From Acidaminobacter sp. JC074 (GTDB taxonomy: Bacteria; Bacillota; Clostridia; Peptostreptococcales; Acidaminobacteraceae), in contig NZ_VANV01000018.1 in the NCBI RefSeq assembly GCF_022496765.1, positions 1-64,000 on the forward strand: 64,000 nucleotides of DNA, in the 5' to 3' direction. The translations under genes and the position numbers were made by a program. Below the pieces are notes generated by a model, which was not told where the DNA came from, did no database searches, and saw only the letters and a list, made by a program, of their open reading frames with translations. Every line of letters begins with the position of its first letter. Position 1 is the stretch's first letter. This document shows positions 45,310-52,094 of the stretch, piece after piece.

Positions 45310-47268
45310 TTATTCTCCAATAACTGTATTGACTAATCTAGCTGGCATGTCAGCAACTCCTGCCTTATGCACAGTATCTAATAATTTGTTTAACATATTC
45401 TTATCTGCGCCGTCTGCTGTGTGCATCATTTTACCAATAGCACCTGCAATTGAAAGATTCATTAAATCCTCAGAAGTTAAGTTAAATCTACCTACCAACG
45501 TCTTTAACTGGTTTTGGAAGTAATCTGCATCACCTGTAATCAATGTTTCTTTAATATCTGTTAAGACATCACTGTTATCTACCATACGATCAACTGATTT
45601 ACCTTGAGCGATTGAACCAATAATCTTATCGAAGAACATAGTTTCTCCACCAACGATATCAATCTTAGCTGACTTAAGTGCTTCTTGAATAACAGAAGCT
45701 TGTGCATCTGCAATATCTTTTTGAATACTAATTTTTGCAAGGTCGATTTGCTTTTCTTTATCAAGCTTAAGTTTAAACTCTTCATGTTCTTTACCAACAT
45801 TATCAAGTAACTTCATGCTATTAGCTTTTTCTTTAATACCTTCAGCTTCAGCAACATATTTTCTCTTCAGATTTTCAGCAATAACCAAACCATCTTTTTC
45901 TTTAACTTCAACTTTAGCTGTTTCACCTTTAGCTTCAGCCATAGCTTTAGCCTCGATTACTTTCGCTTCAGCAATACCAGTTACTGAATCTTCTAGTATT
46001 TTTGCATCCACAATAACTTTAATTGCTTCTGCTTCTTTTTGAGATGATTTTAAGTTGGCATCTGCATCGATAATTATTTTTTCGGCCTCTTTTTCAGCAT
46101 CTATAAGAGCAACATTTTTGGTACGATCAGCAGATGCCAAAGCACGCGTATCTTTGATTTTTTCTTCTTCAACAACTGTATCTTTTTCAACAGTAACTCT
46201 TTCTCTGATAACTGTTTGAATGTTTTTCTTTTCTACCTCTACTTGCTTTTCTTTTTCAATTATTGCCAATTCAACCAATTTTTCTTTTTCAGTCTTCTCA
46301 AGAAGTCTCTTTCTGTCTACACGTTCTGTTTCAACAGCTTCTGTAGACTCTTTAGATTTAGAAGCAATAATAATCTGTCTTTCTTTATTTTCTTCTGCAA
46401 TACCGATCTCCTCTTCAGTCTTAACTCTTGCAAGTTCAGCCTTGTATCTTTCTTCTTGAGCAACTTTTTCAGCTTCTGCATTCTCTCTTGAATTGATGAT
46501 TGCAATTTCCCTTTTTTGTTTCGCTTCAGCTTCGGCTTTTTGCTTATCTAATTCTAAGATAGCCTCTCTAGCAGCTACATCTTGCTTTTTGATTGTTTTT
46601 TCTTTTTCTCTTTCAATCTCATTTGCCAAAATTCTTTGAGTCGCTGTTAACTCAGTAATTTTTTTAATACCTTCAGCATCCAAAATATTATCTACATTCA
46701 GAAGTTTAATATCTGTTTGCTCTAAGTAATCTATAGCAGCATCATCTAGTACATAACCATTTAGGTCTGTACCAATAATTTGTAGGATCTCATTTTTGAA
46801 CTTCTCTCTATCCGTATATAGTTGAACAAAGTCAAACTTTTTACCAACTGTTTTTAATGCTTCTGAGAATTTAGCATCAAAGAAGGCCATTAAAGTTTCA
46901 GGATCTGATGCTTTTTGACAACCTAACAATTGAGCTACCTTTAATACATCTTCTGTTGTCTGATTTACTCTTACAAAGAATGCAACTCTGATATCTGCTC
47001 TTAAATTATCCTTACAGATTAAACCATCTTTACCTTCTCTGGCAATTTCAACACGTTTGATTGAAATATCCATTTCTTCATATCTATGAATAATCGGCAC
47101 AACAAAAATACCACTAAAGCAGACCACTTGATTACCCACACCATTTCTAATAATTACCTTTGATTGTTCTACCTTATGATAAAATCTTGAGAACAATGCC
47201 AGTAAGCCGATTATTACAATAATAATTCCACCAGCAGTCATTAAAGTCACTTGTGATAAAAAACCCAT
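45310..47268 (-). CDS. Large flotillin-family protein (YqiK-like)
   Basis: This 652-residue protein has an N-terminal membrane helix (about residues 10-27), an SPFH domain (about 30-210: VIIRNGVGNQVVCFSGIFVVPIIHRYEEMDIS is the flotillin start) and a very long charged coiled coil (about 215-540, rich in Glu, Lys and Ala), then a C-terminal helical segment. It is much longer than FloT at 1607-3010. YqiK-type flotillins in E. coli pair with YqiJ, a membrane OB-fold protein; here the partner is just upstream, 18 bases away. It probably builds a scaffold for the large ATPase encoded next. Confidence 0.9.
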   Translation of the reverse strand: MGFLSQVTLMTAGGIIIVIIGLLALFSRFYHKVEQSKVIIRNGVGNQVVCFSGIFVVPIIHRYEEMDISIKRVEIAREGKDGLICKDNLRADIRVAFFVRVNQTTEDVLKVAQLLGCQKASDPETLMAFFDAKFSEALKTVGKKFDFVQLYTDREKFKNEILQIIGTDLNGYVLDDAAIDYLEQTDIKLLNVDNILDAEGIKKITELTATQRILANEIEREKEKTIKKQDVAAREAILELDKQKAEAEAKQKREIAIINSRENAEAEKVAQEERYKAELARVKTEEEIGIAEENKERQIIIASKSKESTEAVETERVDRKRLLEKTEKEKLVELAIIEKEKQVEVEKKNIQTVIRERVTVEKDTVVEEEKIKDTRALASADRTKNVALIDAEKEAEKIIIDADANLKSSQKEAEAIKVIVDAKILEDSVTGIAEAKVIEAKAMAEAKGETAKVEVKEKDGLVIAENLKRKYVAEAEGIKEKANSMKLLDNVGKEHEEFKLKLDKEKQIDLAKISIQKDIADAQASVIQEALKSAKIDIVGGETMFFDKIIGSIAQGKSVDRMVDNSDVLTDIKETLITGDADYFQNQLKTLVGRFNLTSEDLMNLSIAGAIGKMMHTADGADKNMLNKLLDTVHKAGVADMPARLVNTVIGE

Positions 47269-47286
47269 TTACTTTCCTCCATCTTC

Positions 47287-47934
47287 TTAATCATAATACT
47301 CTTCACTTAATAGCGGTTTTGCTATTAGATAAAAATCTTCATTTTCATCTTTACTAAATACCAATGCATGTTCATTTTTTTTGAAGCTCTCTTCTTTTAT
47401 CATCACTTTGACATTGATAACAATTGAAGCACCCTCTTGTTCAATCTCAGCTTGACCTAAACGACCATATTCTAAATCTGTGATTAAACGACATTTGTGA
47501 CTCAAAACCTTATGTTCGATATCATCTTCACCTTTACGATCACGAAATACCATTCTTAAGGGCTTGATTTCAAACTTAGTAATAAACACGCTGACAATTA
47601 GCTCTGGCAACAGCAAAATACCACTAATTACTCCACCAGCTTCTATTGGAAGAAAGTATGTCATCATGGCAAGAATCCAGAAATTAGCAGCGACTATACT
47701 GAAAACCAATGCAACAGGCACTTGACCTATGTTAATAATTACAGCTAGAGCTCCTATAGGTCCTACACCTTCTGAGCCATCTAGATCCAAATCAAAATCA
47801 AGAAAGTCCAAATCAAACAACCCTAGAATTGCAACTAACCAATACAATTGAATCATGAGAAACAGTACAGTTGGGATTATATTAACCCCAGTAAATGCAA
47901 ATCTTAAAAGTTCTATTTCAACCGCCTCCTTCAT
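47287..47934 (-). CDS. YqiJ/NfeD-like OB-fold membrane protein
   Basis: This 215-residue protein has membrane helices at about residues 15-37, 62-85 and 88-115, an Asp/Leu-rich insertion after the first (LDFLDFDLDLDG) and a C-terminal OB-fold-like domain (about 140-205, HKCRLITDLEYGRLGQAEI). It is the first gene of the flotillin-ATPase operon. The start is doubtful: ATG 47934 is followed at once by AAGGAGG, so the best SD lies inside the frame and no common start codon is at the right distance after it; a short leader or a rare ATA start are possible. Confidence 0.82.
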   Translation of the reverse strand: MKEAVEIELLRFAFTGVNIIPTVLFLMIQLYWLVAILGLFDLDFLDFDLDLDGSEGVGPIGALAVIINIGQVPVALVFSIVAANFWILAMMTYFLPIEAGGVISGILLLPELIVSVFITKFEIKPLRMVFRDRKGEDDIEHKVLSHKCRLITDLEYGRLGQAEIEQEGASIVINVKVMIKEESFKKNEHALVFSKDENEDFYLIAKPLLSEEYYD

Positions 47935-48084
47935 TTTTATAAAACACTGTGTGTATTATATCTTTACATAAATCTTCCAACATAAATATTATATCAAACA
48001 ACAATTGAAAACCCATATTTTTGTATATGAGTTAATTATCTGTTAATATGTTTTGCCTAAAAGTAATGTCTTTAGATAAAAAAA

Positions 48085-48241
48085 AAGCCAGCAGGCTGAC
48101 TTAAACAGTGATTTTAATGTTTTGATAATACAGAATATCTATGCGACAACTTTTGAACAAAACACGGTCTCAGTAACAAACGCTGAGCAAGAAGAAAAAA
48201 CAAAGAAACCTAAGAAAAAGCATACTTACAAACCAAGTTAG
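48085..48241 (+). pseudogene. Possible relic of a protein C-terminus
   Basis: A 52-codon open frame without a usable start codon ends TNAEQEEKTKKPKKKHTYKPS at a TAG. Its Lys/Glu-rich, low-complexity tail looks protein-like, unlike the surrounding A/T-rich spacer. I see no homologue in the window. It may be the remains of a deleted gene or chance. Confidence 0.25.
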
Positions 48242-48297
48242 TATTCATCAAGAGCTAATATAATATTTGGAAATAACGGCTTATTTAGCATAGAATA

Positions 48298-48368
48298 AAC
48301 TATGTAGATAGAGTTAAATCTATGTCACATAGTTTTGCTTATCTCAACACACCTTAATTTGCTGAGAT
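48298..48368 (-). repeat. Hairpin element B, after the SLH-CAP gene
   Basis: A 9-bp stem AAACTATGT/ACATAGTTT (48298-48306 with 48327-48335) encloses an ATAGA/TCTAT stem; a second hairpin ATCTCA/TGAGAT (48341-48346 with 48363-48368) follows toward the gene. The core resembles element A (CTATGTG...CACATAG with a shared ATAGAG inside). It lies 12 bases after the minus-strand stop at 48381 and probably ends that transcript. Confidence 0.6.
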
Positions 48369-48380
48369 TAACTATACTTG

Positions 48381-49892
48381 CTAATACAAATCAAAGAAAC
48401 GTGTTTCGTACATTATAGATGTTTTTGTACCATCTAGTAGATATATATTGTCTATTTGGATGGTATATTTTTTATCTAACTCATACTCATAATCATCTGG
48501 TCGAAAGACAATACAAAATGGGACACCGTATCCAGCTGTGCTTACGTTAAAATAATCACCTTGAAGATCTTTGTTGTTGCTGTTAAGAACGCGAGTATTG
48601 CCTGTTTCATCTATTATGGATACTGTAATGTCTGAAATCTCAGATGCGTCATAAATACCTGGATTTAATGAAACGGACCATGGTATTTCATTTCCAAAAA
48701 ACTCTATAGGAAAGGCTTCTTTATTTGGCCAAAGTACCATATCAAAGTCTCTAGATTCTATCTCCATGCCTTTAAAAACTTTTACAACTGTATAATACCT
48801 GTAGAGATCATCTTTTTCAACATAGCCAATACCGAACTCTTTTAGACCGGGAAGTAGTTGCCACCTTCTGTGACCAAGGGCTGCTATATTACTTGGATCT
48901 TCATCATCCATCAAACGTTTGATGGCATCCGCAATGCCTTCTACACCTGCTGCCAAGTTGCCTGTAGATGTACCATTATAACCCTTTTGGTACATATCTT
49001 CAGTCATCCCTTCAGGCTTACTGGGCGTATGAGAAAACTCACTTGTTGCAATTAACAAGGCACCGTTTTGGGCGTATTCATTGGCTGTATCAGATAGATA
49101 AACATCCGGTGAAACACCACCAATGTAACGGACAAACTTCATCATATTCAGGCCATCTGTTAAGTAGTTTTGGTTGAGTGCACCAGCTTCATAAGGGACT
49201 TGTAAAGACGGAATTTCCAAGAAAACATCACTTTGGATAGGCATTCTATTGGCCCATTCAGCCTTAATTTCAGACACTCTCTTTTGGTAGAGACTCCATT
49301 CGTTGTCTGGCTGATCTCTTAAATCAGGTTTTATAACTTTTGAAAGAATAACAGCAGCTTCAGCTCTATTTGCTTCATTGTTAAGACCAAAAGATCCATC
49401 TGGATAGCCACTAATGATGCCTGTTGAATATATTCTAATGGCAATGTTTTGCCAATATGGTGTCATGGTGTCCAAGTCATTGATGGCGTGGGCATAGTCC
49501 ATAAAGTTATCAGGCACCTCTACACCTGTAGCCCTTAAAACAATTCTGCCCATTTCCCCTCTGGTTACAGGTCGTGTATAGGAATTGTATTCTACTTCTG
49601 CAATGATATTTAAACTGATGGCTTTCGCAATATAACCATCAGACCAATGCGTTGTTTCAACTTCTGCTTGATCTTCTCCCATAGCCTTGAGGGTTAAGGT
49701 TACAAACTCTTCTACTGATATGGTTTTATAGGGTCTATAGGTCATATCCTCATAGCCAGATGTTACATCTTCATCCACGAGTATTTGAACATAATCATAA
49801 AACCAGTCACCTGACTCTACATCTACAAAGGTGTCTTCTGCAAAGACAGGTGTTGCAAATATAAAAATTAGAATTATCAAAAGTTTTTTCAT
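48381..49892 (-). CDS. Secreted SLH-domain protein with CAP (SCP/PR1-like) domain
   Basis: This 503-residue protein has a signal peptide (MKKLLIILIFIFATPVFA), then three SLH repeats (about residues 22-190: FVDVESGDWFYDYVQIL, HWSDGYIAKAISLNII, YWQNIAIRIYSTGIISGYPDGSFG), which anchor proteins to cell-wall polymers. A CAP-superfamily domain follows (about 240-380: LNMMKFVRYIGG, LLIATSEFSHTP, GHRRWQLLPG), and a C-terminal beta region. CAP proteins in bacteria are secreted, with poorly known roles. The SD AGGGG stands 5 bases before the ATG. It is divergent from the pseudo-receiver gene. Confidence 0.88.
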   Translation of the reverse strand: MKKLLIILIFIFATPVFAEDTFVDVESGDWFYDYVQILVDEDVTSGYEDMTYRPYKTISVEEFVTLTLKAMGEDQAEVETTHWSDGYIAKAISLNIIAEVEYNSYTRPVTRGEMGRIVLRATGVEVPDNFMDYAHAINDLDTMTPYWQNIAIRIYSTGIISGYPDGSFGLNNEANRAEAAVILSKVIKPDLRDQPDNEWSLYQKRVSEIKAEWANRMPIQSDVFLEIPSLQVPYEAGALNQNYLTDGLNMMKFVRYIGGVSPDVYLSDTANEYAQNGALLIATSEFSHTPSKPEGMTEDMYQKGYNGTSTGNLAAGVEGIADAIKRLMDDEDPSNIAALGHRRWQLLPGLKEFGIGYVEKDDLYRYYTVVKVFKGMEIESRDFDMVLWPNKEAFPIEFFGNEIPWSVSLNPGIYDASEISDITVSIIDETGNTRVLNSNNKDLQGDYFNVSTAGYGVPFCIVFRPDDYEYELDKKYTIQIDNIYLLDGTKTSIMYETRFFDLY

Positions 49893-49945
49893 AGATACCC
49901 CTTTTATTGAAAAGTTTAATGATATAATGTTTTAAAGGAGGCCTT

Positions 49946-50755
49946 ATGCAACATATCATTGTATTTGAACAAAAAACATTTATGATGCAGCGCATTACTG
50001 GTATCTTAGAAAAGTTACCGTGTAAAGTCTATGCTGCCTTGAATTACTTAGAACTAGAACACTTTTTAAGTCTTGATTTGGTCCAAGTAGATATGATCAT
50101 AGCAGAGCTTGATTTTTCTAATAATCAAGAAATTGAAATGATTGCATCTTATTTAAAACATTACCCAAATACCAAGCTGATAATCTTTACTTCAGATTCT
50201 AGTAGAAAAGCATTTCTTGATTCTATCAAAGTTGGTGCATCTGATTATATCATTCAAAGTATCTCTGACGATGAGATTTCAGCGAGAATAGACCAACACT
50301 TGTCGAAAAAAGCATCTGATCTGATACCGACGCATTTGATCTTAAATCTTAATAAGTACATATCTGGTGAACTCATAAAGGCCAACAAGGGCGGTTACAA
50401 GTTGACGGTTGCTTTTTCATCAATTGTAAACGAGTCTGGCTCACACGTTGAAAAAGAAGATACATCAAAGGTTGCCAATTTCTTTTCAGCTAACTATTGG
50501 GACACTGACTCTATTGTTATTTACGGATTCAATCACATGTTAAGTTTCTTTCCATTTTGTGATAAGGATATGATTGAACTGGTAGATGAAAAATTACAAT
50601 ATATGTTCGCAGCATTTAAGAGCCAAAATATCCATTTAGGTAAGTGTGAACTTAGAAATACCTATGTAACCTTCCCTGAAGAAGGTTTAACAGTTGAGGA
50701 TATCTTAAAAATTGTGAGACGAAAAATTGAAAAATCTACATTAACAACTCGTTAG
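49946..50755 (+). CDS. Pseudo-receiver domain protein with degenerate GGDEF-like C-terminus
   Basis: Residues 1-125 have the CheY-like receiver fold (HIIVFEQKTFMMQRITGIL, KLIIFTSDSS, GASDYIIQSI). The phospho-acceptor Asp aligns with Glu54 in DMIIAELDF, and the conserved Lys is Gln, so normal phosphorylation is unlikely. Residues 140-269 resemble a GGDEF domain that has lost its signature: FFPFCDKDMIELVDEKLQ and NTYVTFPEEGLTVEDILKIVRRKI match the distal GGDEF helices. It is probably a signalling pseudoenzyme. SD AAAGGAGG and TATAAT (49923-49928) lie upstream. Its 3' end overlaps the opposing kinase gene by 15 bases. Confidence 0.75.
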   Translation: MQHIIVFEQKTFMMQRITGILEKLPCKVYAALNYLELEHFLSLDLVQVDMIIAELDFSNNQEIEMIASYLKHYPNTKLIIFTSDSSRKAFLDSIKVGASDYIIQSISDDEISARIDQHLSKKASDLIPTHLILNLNKYISGELIKANKGGYKLTVAFSSIVNESGSHVEKEDTSKVANFFSANYWDTDSIVIYGFNHMLSFFPFCDKDMIELVDEKLQYMFAAFKSQNIHLGKCELRNTYVTFPEEGLTVEDILKIVRRKIEKSTLTTR

Positions 50756-51439
50756 AGTTGTTTTTTTGTAGTGGCCATCAATAAGTGCAATAAGTTCATC
50801 TTGAGAACAATCGTGCCAGTTATCCTCTGAAATACAGTCATGATTAAAATCAATCTTGAGCTTTGGACTGAGGTCGTATGTTTCAAACCACTTGTCATAA
50901 GCTTCCTTTAAGTCTTCCATATAATCTCTAGGAATCATCTGGGCTTCCGTAGAACGGTTTCTTTTTCTTATACGGTCCATGGCAGTATCGACACTGACAT
51001 CAAGGTAAATCAATAATTTTGGCCTAAAGGTTACCTGCAACATATTTTTTAGAAGATCTTGATAAACTTGAAACTCATCTAGGGTCATCTGCTTTCTTTT
51101 CAAAACAGTACGCGAAAAGATCTCATCACCATAAATAGACCTATCAAGTATGCCCTTGAGGTCATTTGCTTGGATATGTTTGATGTCTTTAAAGCGCTGG
51201 GTTAAAAACATTACTTGAGTGGCAAAGGACCATCTTTTAGGATTATCATAAAAACGATCAAGCATTCTTTGTACCAGTGAGGCCTGACTTTCATCTTTGA
51301 TTTCTTCAAAGAATGGCAGCTTATAATGATCACTTAAGAGTCTGCCAACCGTCGTCTTACCAGCACCAATGATACCATCTATGATAATTGCCTCATTGAC
51401 CTTATTTGCATAATTTTCTTTTATACTAGATATGTACAT
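50741..51439 (-). CDS. Deoxynucleoside kinase
   Basis: This 232-residue kinase has the P-loop DGIIGAGKTT (about residues 21-30), FEEI for substrate binding, the DRSIYGDEIF motif of the dNK family and the lid RKRNRSTEAQ. It phosphorylates deoxyadenosine, deoxyguanosine or deoxycytidine in nucleoside salvage, a role that fits the purine theme of the window. SD GGAGG is directly behind the T-run of a hairpin that ends the upstream GGDEF gene. Which nucleoside it prefers cannot be read. Confidence 0.9.
   Translation of the reverse strand: MYISSIKENYANKVNEAIIIDGIIGAGKTTVGRLLSDHYKLPFFEEIKDESQASLVQRMLDRFYDNPKRWSFATQVMFLTQRFKDIKHIQANDLKGILDRSIYGDEIFSRTVLKRKQMTLDEFQVYQDLLKNMLQVTFRPKLLIYLDVSVDTAMDRIRKRNRSTEAQMIPRDYMEDLKEAYDKWFETYDLSPKLKIDFNHDCISEDNWHDCSQDELIALIDGHYKKTTLTSC
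50743..50767 (+). terminator. Terminator shared at a tail-to-tail overlap
   Basis: An 8-bp stem AACAACTC/GAGTTGTT with loop GTTA and seven T on the plus strand. It carries the stop codon of the pseudo-receiver gene and the last codons of the opposing kinase gene. Confidence 0.85.
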
Positions 51440-51448
51440 TCTACCTCC

Positions 51449-51475
51449 AAAAAAACTGAAGTTTACACTTCAGTT
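51449..51475 (-). terminator. Hairpin between the GGDEF-like gene and the kinase gene
   Basis: A 9-bp stem AACTGAAGT/ACTTCAGTT with a 4-base loop and seven T on the minus strand. The upstream stop lies in the stem and the SD of the downstream kinase begins directly after the T-run, so it may act as an attenuator. Confidence 0.85.
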
Positions 51476-52048
51476 AATTCTTTTCTTATATTGTATCTTT
51501 TTGAGCATCATTTTTAAATAATCATCTATGGAATTGTCATACAAATCTGACACTTCAAAGACTTCATAGCTCAGTTTATGACCATCCGTTGCATGGTAAA
51601 ACTCATTTTCTATACGCTTGCATATTTTTTGACCGTTTTCATGATTGCAATCAACAAGTATTAAAAAGAACTTATCACCTTCTATTCTAAAAAAAGAATC
51701 CAGTTCATCTCTGATCAGGTGTTTGCTGAGTTTACTAAAGGACTTAATTAAAGAATCACCAAAATCTGCACCATAGGTTTCATTCACACTAGACATAAAC
51801 CTGATATCAAAAAGACACAGGGAGATATCGAAATGCCAACGTTTTTTCATATTGATGGCTTCTCTATACTTCTTAACTAAATGCTGCTTGGTATAAGCCT
51901 CAGTCAGTAGATCTGTTGTTTTGTTAAGGGACAAACGATGTTCAAGGTTCTGTATAAGGTATTCCTTTTTCATGTTCATCCTCTTTAACAAGGCAACTTC
52001 TTTGTTTAATCTTTCAATTTCTAATTCTAATTTATTTTTTTTCTTCAT
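51470..52048 (-). CDS. Degenerate GGDEF-domain protein
   Basis: I start at ATG 52048 (weak SD GGTGA), since a longer TTG-started frame runs into the upstream gene without a ribosome binding site. The 192-residue protein has a coiled coil (about 1-40) and a GGDEF fold (about 45-190). LFDIRFMSSVNETYGADFGDSLI keeps the metal Asp and the helix, but the signature reads EGDKF instead of GGDEF, so cyclase activity is doubtful. It may bind nucleotide or act as a structural partner. It lies behind the giant VWA lipoprotein gene. Confidence 0.75.
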   Translation of the reverse strand: MKKKNKLELEIERLNKEVALLKRMNMKKEYLIQNLEHRLSLNKTTDLLTEAYTKQHLVKKYREAINMKKRWHFDISLCLFDIRFMSSVNETYGADFGDSLIKSFSKLSKHLIRDELDSFFRIEGDKFFLILVDCNHENGQKICKRIENEFYHATDGHKLSYEVFEVSDLYDNSIDDYLKMMLKKIQYKKRIN

Positions 52049-52094
52049 ATAATCACCGTAAGAACGTATACCCCTGTAACTAGTCCATAAACAA

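Larger units (their letters stand above)
47935..48380. other. Intergenic region with hairpins and a possible gene relic
   Basis: From right to left on the minus strand it holds two TATAAT-like boxes (near 47955-47960 and 47987-47993) that may drive the flotillin operon, a weak GGCT hairpin with nine T at 48079-48096, a frame without a start that reads plausibly as a protein tail (48085-48241, plus strand) and hairpin element B (48298-48368). Confidence 0.5.

Noticed and set aside
46216..46505. Overlapping Phe/Ser-rich open frames on the plus strand and a Lys-rich frame on the minus strand inside the long flotillin gene
   Set aside because: They are antisense or frame shadows of the Glu/Lys-rich coiled coil; no ribosome binding sites and low-complexity translation.
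48298..48368. CRISPR repeat or insertion-sequence terminal repeat for elements A and B
   Set aside because: Only two copies 8 kb apart, no regular spacers, no transposase and no target duplication could be seen.
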